Below are positions 37,740-46,972 of a stretch of 64,000 bases of DNA, piece by piece. The translations under genes and the position numbers were made by a program. The notes under the pieces were generated by a model that worked only from the letters and a program-made list of their open reading frames with translations, had not been told where the DNA came from and searched no databases. Each line of letters starts with the position of its first letter. Positions within the stretch are counted from its first letter, which is position 1. This DNA comes from Pseudomonas sp. (GTDB taxonomy: Bacteria > Pseudomonadota > Gammaproteobacteria > Pseudomonadales > Pseudomonadaceae), in contig NZ_JAUYGD010000019.1 of assembly GCF_030690725.1 (NCBI RefSeq), positions 1-64,000 on the forward strand, given 5' to 3'.

Positions 37740-39119
37740 GTGACCAACACCGCTTTCTCTTCTCTGCCGCTTTCCGCCGCCATGTTGGCGAACCTCGAGT
37801 CCCTCGGTTACACCGAGATGACCCCGATCCAGGCGCAGAGCCTGCCGGTAATGCTCAAAGGCATGGACCTGATTGCCCAGGCCAAGACCGGCAGCGGCAA
37901 GACCGCGGCCTTCGGCATCGGCCTGCTCAACCCGCTCAACCCGCGCTTCTTTGGCTGTCAGGCACTGGTGCTGTGCCCGACTCGCGAGCTGGCCGACCAG
38001 GTCGCCAAAGAGCTGCGCCGCCTGGCGCGCTCGGCTGACAACATCAAGATTCTTACCCTGTGCGGCGGCGTGCCATTCGGTCCGCAGATCGGCTCGCTGG
38101 AGCACGGCGCGCAGATCATCGTCGGCACCCCGGGGCGCATCCAGCAGCACCTGAGCAAGGGCACCCTCAAGCTCGATGGCCTGAATACCTTGGTACTCGA
38201 TGAAGCCGACCGCATGCTCGACATGGGCTTCTACGACAGCATCGCCGAAATCATCAGCCAGACCCCAACGCGCCGGCAGACCCTGCTGTTCTCCGCCACC
38301 TACCCAGCCGGGATCAAGCAGCTGTCTGCGACCTTTATGCGCGACCCGCAGCAGGTCAAGGCCGATGCCCTGCACGACGACACGCAGATCGAGCAGCGCT
38401 TCTACGAGATCGCCCCGGAAGAGCGCATGGACGCAGTGGTCAAGTTGCTCAACAGCTACCGCCCACAGTCCTGCGTGGCCTTCTGTTTTACCAAGCAGCA
38501 GTGCCAGGAAGTGGTCGACCACCTCACCGCCAAAGGCATCTCGGCTGCCGCGCTGAACGGTGACCTGGAGCAACGTGACCGTGATCAAGTACTGGCAATG
38601 TTCGCCAATCGCAGCTTGTCGGTACTGGTAGCCACCGATGTGGCCGCACGCGGTCTGGATATCGATGCGCTGGACATGGTGATCAACGTCGAACTGGCGC
38701 GCGACTCGGAAATTCACATTCACCGCGTCGGCCGTACCGGTCGTGCCGGTGAAAAGGGCCTGGCCATGAGCCTGGTTGCCCCGGCCGAAGGCCATCGCGC
38801 CCAGGCTATCGAAACCCTGCAAAGGGCGCCGCTCAACTGGCACCCGCTGAGCAGCCTGAAGCACCAGGGCGGCGCGCCGTTACAGCCACCGATGATTACC
38901 CTGTGCATCGGCGCCGGACGCAAAGACAAACTACGCCCCGGCGATATTCTCGGCGCCCTGACTGGCGCGGCTGGCATTCCTGGCGCGCAGGTCGGCAAGA
39001 TCGCCATCTTCGACTTTCAGGCTTACGTGGCCGTTGAGCGCGTCGTGGCCATGCAGGCACTCAAATGCCTCAGTGAAGGCAAGATCAAGGGCCGCTCGCT
39101 GCGTATTCGTACCCTATAG
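37740..39119 (+). CDS. dbpA: ATP-dependent RNA helicase DbpA
   Basis: The 459-residue DEAD-box protein has the Q motif (MTPIQAQSLP), Walker A AKTGSGKTAAFG, VLDEADRML (DEAD), SAT, and HRVGRTGRAG. A C-terminal DbpA-type RNA-binding domain (ITLCIGAGRKDKLRPGDILG to the end) directs the enzyme to hairpin 92 of 23S rRNA during 50S assembly. The start is GTG at 37740. Between it and priA there is only the repeat copy A and about 95 bp of unassigned sequence. Confidence 0.95.
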   Translation: MTNTAFSSLPLSAAMLANLESLGYTEMTPIQAQSLPVMLKGMDLIAQAKTGSGKTAAFGIGLLNPLNPRFFGCQALVLCPTRELADQVAKELRRLARSADNIKILTLCGGVPFGPQIGSLEHGAQIIVGTPGRIQQHLSKGTLKLDGLNTLVLDEADRMLDMGFYDSIAEIISQTPTRRQTLLFSATYPAGIKQLSATFMRDPQQVKADALHDDTQIEQRFYEIAPEERMDAVVKLLNSYRPQSCVAFCFTKQQCQEVVDHLTAKGISAAALNGDLEQRDRDQVLAMFANRSLSVLVATDVAARGLDIDALDMVINVELARDSEIHIHRVGRTGRAGEKGLAMSLVAPAEGHRAQAIETLQRAPLNWHPLSSLKHQGGAPLQPPMITLCIGAGRKDKLRPGDILGALTGAAGIPGAQVGKIAIFDFQAYVAVERVVAMQALKCLSEGKIKGRSLRIRTL

Positions 39120-39179
39120 TTGCCGCATAAGCTAAACAGACGGCCGCAGTGACGCGGCCAGCGACAGAGGAGTATCCCC

Positions 39180-40415
39180 TTGCGCAATATTCTGGTGATC
39201 GAAGACAGCCCGCTGGTGCTGAAAATTCTCGAACATCTGTTTCGCAAGGAGAGCGGTTTTCAGCCGATCTTCTGCGCCTCCATGGGCGAAGCCCAGGTGA
39301 TGCTGGAAACCTCCGCCGAGCTGTTCTTCGCCGCCATCGTCGACCTCAACCTGCCGGACGCCCCGGACGGCGAGATCGTCGATGTGGTGATGAGCTATCA
39401 CCTGCCCTGCATCGTGCTCAGCGGCACCTACAACGAGCAGCGCCGCGACCAGATGCTGCTCAAGGGCGTGGTCGATTACGTGCTCAAGGAAAGCCAGCAC
39501 TCCTACGAGTACGCCTTCCGTCTGCTGCACCGCCTGGAAAGCAACAGCGAGGTGAAGATCCTCATCGCCGAGGATTCCGACGCCACCCGCCACTACATCC
39601 GCCACGTGCTGACCCCACATCGCTACCAGATTATGGAAGCCTGCGACGGCGACGAAGCCCTGCGCACTCTCAAGGAACAACCGGATATCGACCTGCTGGT
39701 AGTCGACCACAGCATGCCCGGGCTCAGCGGTTTCGAGCTGGTCAAACTGCTGCGGCAGAAGATGAAACGCCACGAGCTGATCATTCTCGGCCTGTCTGCC
39801 GACACCAAGGGCTCGCTTAGCGCCAAATTTATCAAGCACGGCGCCGACGACTTTCTGCGCAAACCCTTCTGCCCGGAAGAACTCAACTGCCGGGTGATGT
39901 CGACCCTGGAGCGCCGCGACCTGCTGCGCGCGCTCAAGCAGGCCGCGCAGTTCGATGCCCTGACCGGGCTGAACAACCGCCGCGCGTTTTATGAGCACGG
40001 CCAGCAATTGTTCCAGCAGGCACGCTCGGGCGGCCGCGACCTCAGCGTGGCGATGCTCGACCTGGATTTCTTCAAGCGGATCAACGACGAACACGGCCAC
40101 GCCAGCGGCGACGCAGCACTGATCGCCTTCTCCCGCGCATTTTCTGCCGCATTCCCCGATGCCCTGCTCGGCCGTCTGGGTGGCGAAGAGTTCGCCATGG
40201 TCAGCCAGCAGGATGCCGCGACCCTCAGCGACACCCTCGACCAACTGCGTACACACTGCGCCAGCCTGAAATACGCCATCGGCGCACCGCCGCTGTCGTT
40301 CAGCGCCGGCATCTACCACGGTGCCCCCGATGACCTGGAAAGCCTGCTGCACCAGGCCGACCTGCGCCTGTATCAGGCCAAGAACCAGGGCCGCGGCCGC
40401 AACTGCTGGCAGTAG
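39180..40415 (+). CDS. Response regulator with two receiver domains and a GGDEF diguanylate cyclase domain
   Basis: The 411-residue protein has receiver 1 (about 1-115, acceptor Asp55 in VDLNLPD), receiver 2 (about 123-240, acceptor Asp in VVDHSMPG) and a C-terminal GGDEF domain with GGEEF at 334-338. It should make c-di-GMP when phosphorylated. The inhibitory RxxD site normally five residues before GGDEF is absent (Phe and Ala stand at the Arg and Asp positions), so product inhibition at that site is unlikely. There is no sensor kinase next to it. The start is TTG, about 60 bp after dbpA. Confidence 0.88.
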   Translation: MRNILVIEDSPLVLKILEHLFRKESGFQPIFCASMGEAQVMLETSAELFFAAIVDLNLPDAPDGEIVDVVMSYHLPCIVLSGTYNEQRRDQMLLKGVVDYVLKESQHSYEYAFRLLHRLESNSEVKILIAEDSDATRHYIRHVLTPHRYQIMEACDGDEALRTLKEQPDIDLLVVDHSMPGLSGFELVKLLRQKMKRHELIILGLSADTKGSLSAKFIKHGADDFLRKPFCPEELNCRVMSTLERRDLLRALKQAAQFDALTGLNNRRAFYEHGQQLFQQARSGGRDLSVAMLDLDFFKRINDEHGHASGDAALIAFSRAFSAAFPDALLGRLGGEEFAMVSQQDAATLSDTLDQLRTHCASLKYAIGAPPLSFSAGIYHGAPDDLESLLHQADLRLYQAKNQGRGRNCWQ

Positions 40416-40418
40416 CCG

Positions 40419-41156
40419 CTACAAACCATGGCGCTGAAAAATCTGCGCATAGCTGCCATCGGCGCGCATCTCCTCAATCGCCTTGTTGAAGGCATCGGCA
40501 ATCTGCTGATGCTGCGGGTGTTTGCGGCTGACCAGAATATGCAGGCCGTTCTCACTTAACGGCTGCGGCAGAAACTCCAGCTGATTACGAATTCCGGCCA
40601 GGCTGCGGCTCAGGTGATAGCGCGCCACCAGCTCGTCCTCCAGGGTCAGCTGCACCCGCCGCGCCTGCAGCATACGCGCGCCCACTTCAAAGCCGACCAC
40701 GCCGACCTTGGTCAGCCGGCTGTCCTGATCAAACTCGCTGGAATAGGCATAACCGCGCACCACGGCAATGCTGTAGGGGTACAGGTCGGGCAACTGGGTG
40801 AATTTGATCTGGCTGCCCTTGCGCTGCAGAAACCGCACGCGGTTGATCAGGTAGGGCTGTGAGTAATGGCCAAAAACCGCGCGTTCGTCGGTGTACCAGG
40901 CGTTGATCAGCACATCATAGATTTCCTGCTGCAACCCCCGCACCGCACGCTCCCACGGCACCTGCACATAGCTGGTGGTGTAACCGGCGCGAGTCAGCGC
41001 GGTGGTCACCAGGTCGGAGGACACTCCGTTGTTCAGCAGCGTCTGGTCATTGAATGGCGGCCAAGGGTCCGCCACCAACCGCAAGGTCTCTGCAGCATGG
41101 CCATACAGAGGCGCCAACAGCGCCCACGACAGCAGGCAGGCACGCAGTCCATTCAT
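40419..41156 (-). CDS. Periplasmic solute-binding protein, SBP_bac_3 type (orphan)
   Basis: The 245-residue precursor starts MNGLRACLLSWALLAPLYGHA and is cleaved near HAAE. The mature part has the family opening LRLVADPWPPFND and PWERAVRGLQQEIYDVLINAWYTDER, as in amino-acid-binding proteins. No ABC permease or ATPase gene is nearby, so it may act as a lone sensor or partner of a distant system. It converges on the response-regulator gene with a 3-bp gap. Ligand unknown. Confidence 0.8.
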   Translation of the reverse strand: MNGLRACLLSWALLAPLYGHAAETLRLVADPWPPFNDQTLLNNGVSSDLVTTALTRAGYTTSYVQVPWERAVRGLQQEIYDVLINAWYTDERAVFGHYSQPYLINRVRFLQRKGSQIKFTQLPDLYPYSIAVVRGYAYSSEFDQDSRLTKVGVVGFEVGARMLQARRVQLTLEDELVARYHLSRSLAGIRNQLEFLPQPLSENGLHILVSRKHPQHQQIADAFNKAIEEMRADGSYAQIFQRHGL

Positions 41157-41295
41157 CAACGGCGGTTCCAGAGGAAGCGGAAAACTAATCCTAGCTGCCA
41201 CAACGCTTTTTAACAGCGCATTCATAGCCGCGAACACGCCGAACGCTATTCTGTGCGCACAACAACCCAATACGGCACACAAGGAGTTCTGCCGC

Positions 41296-41859
41296 ATGAC
41301 GCAACGACCCCTACGTATTTACGAGGCCACGCATGCTGATTTAGAGGTTTTGCAGCGCATCGGCTGCGAGACCTACCGTGAGCATTTCAGTGAAATCTGG
41401 ACAGACGCAGGGATGCAGCGCTTTCTTTCCGACGATTTCTCAAGCGAGAACCTAGCCAGCTCACTCGCGGCTACAGAACAGCATCTGTGGTTACTGGCCG
41501 AGGACGAGGCTGGTAACACTCAAGGCTTTGCCAAACTTAACTGGAACAGCCCCATGCCTTTGGACAGTAAAGTGGGCGTAGAACTGCAGAAAATCTACCT
41601 GCTCAAGTCCGCGACCGGCAAAGGCTATGGCGAGCAGTTACTGCGGGTTATCTGTGAACGTGTGCTGGCACGACAACAACAGCTGCTGTGGCTGGATGTT
41701 CTAAAGAGTAATCGCGCGGCACAGGCCTTCTATACACGGTTTGGTTTTCGCAGCTGTGGCGAAATCCCATTCAACACTGACCTGTTCGAGATCGACATGC
41801 AGGTAATGGCCTACGACCTCAGGTCCCGCCGGCAAGCGCACCCGACAACTTGCAGTTAA
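41296..41859 (+). CDS. GNAT family N-acetyltransferase
   Basis: The 187-residue protein starts at ATG 41296 with AAGGAG about 9 bp upstream; longer upstream frames have no such site. It has the GNAT acetyl-CoA fold with VELQKIYLLKSATGKGYGEQLLRVI (motif A, with the Gly-rich pyrophosphate loop) and LWLDVLKSNRAAQAFYTRFGF (motif B). Substrate unknown; it resembles the RimI/SpeG-like group in length. Composition is a little lower in GC than the flanking genes at its 5' end. Confidence 0.85.
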   Translation: MTQRPLRIYEATHADLEVLQRIGCETYREHFSEIWTDAGMQRFLSDDFSSENLASSLAATEQHLWLLAEDEAGNTQGFAKLNWNSPMPLDSKVGVELQKIYLLKSATGKGYGEQLLRVICERVLARQQQLLWLDVLKSNRAAQAFYTRFGFRSCGEIPFNTDLFEIDMQVMAYDLRSRRQAHPTTCS

Positions 41860-41914
41860 GATGCGCGCTGTTTTGCGCCCGCCATGGCGCACGTCGCAGG
41901 TTGAGGAAATAGCT

Positions 41915-43099
41915 GTGCTTACACCCCAGGTCGTGATTATCGGAGCCGGTGCCGCCGGGCTTATGTGCGCGCTGACGGCTGCCGCGCGCGGGCGTCAGGT
42001 GCTGTTGCTGGATCACGCCAACAAGGCCGGCAAGAAAATCCTGATGTCCGGCGGTGGGCGCTGCAATTTCACCAATATGTACTGTGAGCCGAGCAACTTT
42101 CTCTCGGAAAACCCGCATTTCTGCAAGTCGGCCCTGGCGCGCTACACCCAGTGGGATTTTATCGGCCTGGTGGCCAAGCACGGCGTGCCCTACCACGAGA
42201 AGAAACTCGGCCAGCTGTTCTGCGATAACAAGGCCAGCGACATCCTCGGCCTGCTGCTAAGCGAGTGTGATGAAGCCGGCGTTGAGCTGCGACTGGACAC
42301 CTCGGTGAGCGAAATCAGCAAACTGGACAGCGGCTACCAGCTGCAGACCAGTGCTGGCGCGGTGCGCTGCGAATCACTGGTGATCGCCACCGGCGGCCTG
42401 TCGATCCCGACCCTCGGCGCCAGCGGCTTTGGTTATCAGGTGGCCAAGCAGTTCGGCCATGAGCTGCTGCCGACCCGTGCCGGTCTGGTGCCTTTCACCC
42501 TCACCGACCCGCAGCTCAAGGCGCTGTGCACCGAACTGTCCGGCACCTCGGTAGAAGACTGCGTGGTGAGCTGCAATGGGCAGAGCTTCAAGGAAAATAT
42601 CCTGTTTACCCACCGTGGTTTAAGCGGCCCGGCGATTCTGCAGATTTCCTCATTCTGGCAACCTGGGGACGCCATCAGCATCAACCTATTACCGCATATC
42701 GACCTGCCCGGGTGGCTGGAGCAGCAACAACGCGAGCGCCCTAACAGCGAGCTGAAAACCCTGCTCGCCGAGCTGTTTACCAAGAAGATGGCCGGCCTGC
42801 TGGCGGACAACTGGTTCGCCTCCAAACCGATGAAGCAGTACACCCACGCCGAACTCAAGGCGATTGCCGAGCAGCTCGGCAACTGGCAACTGGTGCCGGC
42901 CGGCACCGAGGGTTACCGAACCGCCGAGGTTACCCTGGGTGGCGTCGATACCCGCGAGGTGTCGTCTAAAACCATGGAGTCGCTGAAATCGCCAGGGCTG
43001 TATTTTGTTGGCGAAGTGCTGGATGTGACGGGGCATCTGGGCGGCTTCAACTTCCAGTGGGCCTGGGCTTCGGGTTACGCCGCCGCGCAATACGTCTGA
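41915..43099 (+). CDS. YhiN/HI0933-type FAD-dependent oxidoreductase
   Basis: The 394-residue flavoprotein starts VLTPQVVIIGAGAAGLMCAL with GxGxxG, then AGKKILMSGGGRCNFTN, a hallmark of this family, and ends with GEVLDVTGHLGGFNFQWAWASGYAA. The GTG at 41915 with GAGG 9 bp upstream was preferred to ATG 41861, which overlaps the end of the GNAT gene. The biochemical role is not established. Confidence 0.86.
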   Translation: MLTPQVVIIGAGAAGLMCALTAAARGRQVLLLDHANKAGKKILMSGGGRCNFTNMYCEPSNFLSENPHFCKSALARYTQWDFIGLVAKHGVPYHEKKLGQLFCDNKASDILGLLLSECDEAGVELRLDTSVSEISKLDSGYQLQTSAGAVRCESLVIATGGLSIPTLGASGFGYQVAKQFGHELLPTRAGLVPFTLTDPQLKALCTELSGTSVEDCVVSCNGQSFKENILFTHRGLSGPAILQISSFWQPGDAISINLLPHIDLPGWLEQQQRERPNSELKTLLAELFTKKMAGLLADNWFASKPMKQYTHAELKAIAEQLGNWQLVPAGTEGYRTAEVTLGGVDTREVSSKTMESLKSPGLYFVGEVLDVTGHLGGFNFQWAWASGYAAAQYV

Positions 43100-43103
43100 C
43101 CTT

Positions 43104-43880
43104 TCAGGGCGCCGGGGCAGGCTCAAGCGGCGGCAACGGCTCACCCGGCAGCCACTTCTGATGGATCGCGGCAAAGCTGCCGTCGCGTTTCATGCTGTCG
43201 AGTTCGCGCTGCCAGCGGGCGATCAAGGCGTCATCGGTCTGCTGGGAAAAGGCGATATAGCTGTCGCTATGCATAAAGTTGAACAACAGCTGCACTTCAT
43301 CGGCCTGGATATCACCCTGCGCCAGCAGCGCATTGAGGCTGAGGTTATCCAGCACCATCAGCTTGACCCGCCCGCGCTTGAGCATGCTCACCACCTGCGC
43401 CGGCCCGGTGACCGGGGTGAGGTTGCTGAAGCCCTCGGCCAGCAGGCGCTGGTGGCTGTACCAATCGCGCGGCACGGCAATTTCGCCGTACTCGCGGGCT
43501 TCCTCTAAACGGCTGATCGACAGAAAGGAGCGGCGCAGCGCGTAGAAGCTGGTGACGTTGCGGGTAATCGGCCCGACCCATTTGAACAGCTGTTCACGCT
43601 CACGGGTGCGCATGGTCACGAACAGCCCGGTATTGGCACGGGTCAGAGCCTGCTGATAACCGCGCGCCCAGGGCACCACAGTAATCGGCGCGCTCTGCCC
43701 GGTGCGCTGCATGATGGCCTGCACCACCTCGGTGGCCAGCCCTGTCGGTTTGCCATCTTCGCTGAAGTTGATCGGTGGGTATTCTTCGGTGTACAGGCGC
43801 AGCGGCTGGGCCTGTAGGCTCACACACAACAAGCTGGCAAGCAGCAGCGAGAGCAATCCACGCACACAGGTGTACAACAC
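43104..43880 (-). CDS. Periplasmic solute-binding protein, SBP_bac_3 type (orphan)
   Basis: The 258-residue precursor has a signal peptide ending near LQAQ and a mature part opening PLRLYTEEYPPINFSEDGKPTGLATEVV, typical of amino-acid-binding proteins, with VVPWARGYQQALTRANTGLFVTMRTRER following. The C-terminal tail is rich in Pro. It has no permease or ATPase gene next to it and converges on the YhiN-type gene with a 4-bp gap. It belongs to the same broad family as 40419 but is not a close copy. Confidence 0.82.
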   Translation of the reverse strand: MLYTCVRGLLSLLLASLLCVSLQAQPLRLYTEEYPPINFSEDGKPTGLATEVVQAIMQRTGQSAPITVVPWARGYQQALTRANTGLFVTMRTREREQLFKWVGPITRNVTSFYALRRSFLSISRLEEAREYGEIAVPRDWYSHQRLLAEGFSNLTPVTGPAQVVSMLKRGRVKLMVLDNLSLNALLAQGDIQADEVQLLFNFMHSDSYIAFSQQTDDALIARWQRELDSMKRDGSFAAIHQKWLPGEPLPPLEPAPAP

Positions 43881-44051
43881 GGCAGATGCCTCGCGAATGA
43901 GCGGATAGATTTAGCGTAGCCCGGCCGCAGTGATTCACCTCACACAACCGATCAGCGCGACATTTTAATCGGCCCGAGCAGCGCTTGCTGCTGCCAAGTC
44001 GACACAGACTCCGTTAGGCTGCTACCTGTTACGGTTGATCAAGGTCGGGCC

Positions 44052-46223
44052 ATGCCGTCCACTGCGCTGCGCCACTCGCTTCGTCGTCTCTGGGCTCAGG
44101 ACAAATTCAGCTACAGCCTGCGGGTGTTTATCGCCCTGAGCGGGGCGTTGCTGCTGTGCTGGTCGCAGGGCTGGATGCATGCGCTGATCCCGCTGTTTCT
44201 TGGGGTCATCGCCAGTGCCCTGGCGGAAACCGACGACAGCTGGCAAGGCCGCGTGATGGCACTGCTGGTGACCCTCGGCTGCTTCAGTGTGGCGGCCTAT
44301 GCGGTGGAGTTTCTCTTTCCCTACCCCTGGCTGTTTGTCTGCGCCTTGGCGCTGTCGAGCTTTGCCCTGACCATGCTCGGCGCCCTCGGCGAACGCTACG
44401 CCACCCTCGGCGCGGCCACGCTGATTCTCGCGGTGTACAGCATGATCGGCGTAGAGCAGCGCGGCGGCGCGGCGGGCCTCTGGCAGGAGCCATTGCTGCT
44501 GGTGGCGGGCGCAGCCTGGTATGGCCTGCTGTCGGTGCTGTGGAATGCGCTGTTTGCCAACCAGCCGGTGCAGCACAGCCTGGCGCGGCTGTTTCGTGAG
44601 CTGGGCCAGTACCTCAAGCTCAAGGCGGCGCTGTTCGAACCACTGCGCCAGCTGGATGTGGAGGAACGCCGCCTGGCCCTGGCCAAGCAGAATGGCCGGG
44701 TGGTGGCGGCGCTGAATGCGGCCAAGGAAATCATCCTGCACCGGGTCGGTAATGGCCGGCCCGGGCCGAAGGTCAGTCGCTACCTGAAACTGTACTTTCT
44801 CGCTCAGGACATTCACGAGCGCGCCAGTTCCTCGCACTACCCCTACAACGAGCTGGCCGAGGCGTTCTTCCACAGCGACGTGCTGTTTCGCTGCCAGCGC
44901 CTGCTGCGCCTGCATGGCGAAGCCTGCCAGCGGCTGGCCCAGGCCATCGAGCTGCGCCAGCCATTCGAATACCGTGAGCTGTGCCGCCAGGCGCTGGATG
45001 ACCTGCATGACTCCCTCGAACACCTGCGCGTACAGAGCAATCCGGCCTGGCGCCACCTGCTGCGCTCGCTCGGCGCGCTGGCCGGTAACCTGCGCAGCCT
45101 GGATACGCTACTGGGCAACGCCAGTAACCCCGACGCCATGGCCGAGCAGCAGGACAGCAGCCTGCTCGACCGCGAACCGCAGTCGCTCAAGGATGTCTGG
45201 GAACGCCTGCGCCTGCAGCTGACGCCAACCTCGCTGCTGTTTCGCCACGCCCTGCGCCTGTCGCTGGCACTGGCCGCCGGGTACGGCATGCTGCACTGGA
45301 TTCACCCGACCCAGGGCTACTGGATTCTGCTGACCACCCTGTTCGTCTGCCAGCCGAACTACGGCGCGACCCGGCTCAAGCTGGTGCAGCGCATCAGCGG
45401 CACGGTGCTCGGCCTGCTGCTGGGTTGGGCGCTGTTCGACCTGTTCCCCAACCCGCTGGTGCAGGCGCTGTTCGCCGTGGTCGCCGGGGTGGTGTTCTTC
45501 GCCCTGCGTAGCAGCCGCTACACCCTGGCCACCGCCGCCATCACCCTGCTGGTGCTGTTCTGCTTCAACCAGGTCGGCGATGGCTACGGGCTGTTTATTC
45601 CGCGGCTGGTCGACACCCTGCTCGGCAGCCTGATTGCCGGCCTGGCGGTGCTGCTGATCCTGCCGGACTGGCAGGGCCGCCGCCTGAATCGCCTGCTCGC
45701 CAGCACCCTGAGTTGCAATAGCCGCTACCTGCAACAGATCATTGCCCAGTACGCCAGCGGCAAGCGCGACGACCTGGCCTATCGTCTGGCCCGGCGCAAC
45801 GCACACAACGCCGACGCCACGCTGTCGACCACCCTGGGCAATATGCTGATGGAGCCGGGGCACTTCCGTAAGGAGGCAGATATCGGCTTCCGCTTTCTGG
45901 TGCTCTCGCACACCCTCCTGAGCTACCTCTCGGGCCTTGGCGCGCACCGTGGCGAAACCAGCCTGAGCGGCAGCGATAATCCGCTGCTGAGCAGCGCCAG
46001 CCAGTTGGCCAGCAGCCTGGAAGAGATTGCCAGCTGCCTCAACGAGGAGCGCCCGGTGGCCATCCACAGTGACACTGAAGAGCAACTAGCCGCCGAGTTT
46101 GAACAACTCAGCGACGATCTGGACGACCAACAACGCTTGCTGCAAACCCAGCTGGCGCTGATCTGCCGCCAGCTCGGGCCACTGCGCACCCTGGCCGCGC
46201 ACTTACTGAAGAAGCAAACATGA
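44052..46223 (+). CDS. yccS: YccS-type inner membrane protein with FUSC domain
   Basis: The 723-residue protein has an N-terminal block of membrane segments (about 25-150), a long helical cytoplasmic region (about 170-390), a second block (about 395-525), and a C-terminal helical domain. This is the layout of YccS/YhfK and related FUSC proteins. Homologues are thought to export hydroxylated or aromatic compounds. The stop overlaps the next start (ATGA). Confidence 0.85.
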   Translation: MPSTALRHSLRRLWAQDKFSYSLRVFIALSGALLLCWSQGWMHALIPLFLGVIASALAETDDSWQGRVMALLVTLGCFSVAAYAVEFLFPYPWLFVCALALSSFALTMLGALGERYATLGAATLILAVYSMIGVEQRGGAAGLWQEPLLLVAGAAWYGLLSVLWNALFANQPVQHSLARLFRELGQYLKLKAALFEPLRQLDVEERRLALAKQNGRVVAALNAAKEIILHRVGNGRPGPKVSRYLKLYFLAQDIHERASSSHYPYNELAEAFFHSDVLFRCQRLLRLHGEACQRLAQAIELRQPFEYRELCRQALDDLHDSLEHLRVQSNPAWRHLLRSLGALAGNLRSLDTLLGNASNPDAMAEQQDSSLLDREPQSLKDVWERLRLQLTPTSLLFRHALRLSLALAAGYGMLHWIHPTQGYWILLTTLFVCQPNYGATRLKLVQRISGTVLGLLLGWALFDLFPNPLVQALFAVVAGVVFFALRSSRYTLATAAITLLVLFCFNQVGDGYGLFIPRLVDTLLGSLIAGLAVLLILPDWQGRRLNRLLASTLSCNSRYLQQIIAQYASGKRDDLAYRLARRNAHNADATLSTTLGNMLMEPGHFRKEADIGFRFLVLSHTLLSYLSGLGAHRGETSLSGSDNPLLSSASQLASSLEEIASCLNEERPVAIHSDTEEQLAAEFEQLSDDLDDQQRLLQTQLALICRQLGPLRTLAAHLLKKQT

Positions 46224-46702
46224 ACAAACCCCAGCTGCTGCAACAGGTAATCGCCCGCCTCGAAGATGACCTACTGCAGGCCCAGCAGGCGGCGCTGACC
46301 GCCTATGAAACGGCGACCCACGAAGAAAACATCGCCGAAAACAAATACGACACCCTGGGCCTGGAAGCTTCCTACCTGGCCACCGGGCAGGCACGCCGCG
46401 CGGCCGCCATTCGCCAGACCCTGGCAAACTGGAAGCAGCTGGTATTACGCACCTTTGACCCACAGCAGGGCATTCAACTCGGCGCATTGATTGAGCTAAG
46501 CGACGACCAAGACCGCCGCCAATGCCTGTTCCTCGGCCCCGACGGCGCAGCAATGAAACTGCAGCAGGATGGCCAGACCGTGCAGGTGATCGGCCCGCAA
46601 GCGCCGCTAGGGCAAGTGCTGCTCGGCAAGACCATTGGCGACGAAGTGACCCTGCGTGTGGCCAGTGGCGTGCAACTGTTGGAGATTCTGTCGGTCGACT
46701 AA
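46220..46702 (+). CDS. Gre-like transcription factor family protein
   Basis: The 160-residue protein has a predicted N-terminal coiled coil with THEENIAENKYDTLGLEASYLA at its tip, where GreA/GreB have the acidic residues that reach the RNA polymerase active site. A C-terminal FKBP-like domain ending QAPLGQVLLGKTIGDEVTL (GKxxGD motif) follows. It is shorter and more diverged than GreA or GreB. It is coupled to yccS by a 4-bp overlap. Whether it cleaves backtracked RNA is unknown. Confidence 0.78.
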   Translation: MNKPQLLQQVIARLEDDLLQAQQAALTAYETATHEENIAENKYDTLGLEASYLATGQARRAAAIRQTLANWKQLVLRTFDPQQGIQLGALIELSDDQDRRQCLFLGPDGAAMKLQQDGQTVQVIGPQAPLGQVLLGKTIGDEVTLRVASGVQLLEILSVD

Positions 46703-46738
46703 AGGGCTATCAGCCGATAGCTTTCAGGGGAGACCGCT

Positions 46739-46972
46739 ATGCAAGCCAACGTCCAAGAGCTCGAAACACTGTTCCAGCAACTGGGTCTCGACCATGACCA
46801 GGAAAGCATCGACCGCTTTATCAAGCGCCACTCGCCCCTGCCGGAAGACTGCCGCTTAGCCGATGCGCCATTCTGGGACACCGCCCAAGCCGACTTTCTG
46901 CGCCAACAGCTACTGGCCGACGCCGAATGGGCCGAGGTGGTGGATCAGCTCAACCTACTGCTGCGGGGCTGA
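46739..46972 (+). CDS. DUF2789 family small protein
   Basis: The 77-residue protein (MQANVQELETLFQQLGL...) fits the DUF2789 family: an all-helical soluble protein with no membrane segment and HSPLPEDCRLADAPFW in the middle. GGAGA lies a few bases before the ATG. Its last 18 bp overlap, tail to tail, the end of the YgjP-type gene. No function is known. Confidence 0.8.
   Translation: MQANVQELETLFQQLGLDHDQESIDRFIKRHSPLPEDCRLADAPFWDTAQADFLRQQLLADAEWAEVVDQLNLLLRG

Noticed and set aside
43915..43945. A further GTAGCCCGG-type repeat upstream of yccS
   Set aside because: Only the first nine bases resemble the repeat at 1366; no matching right arm was found.
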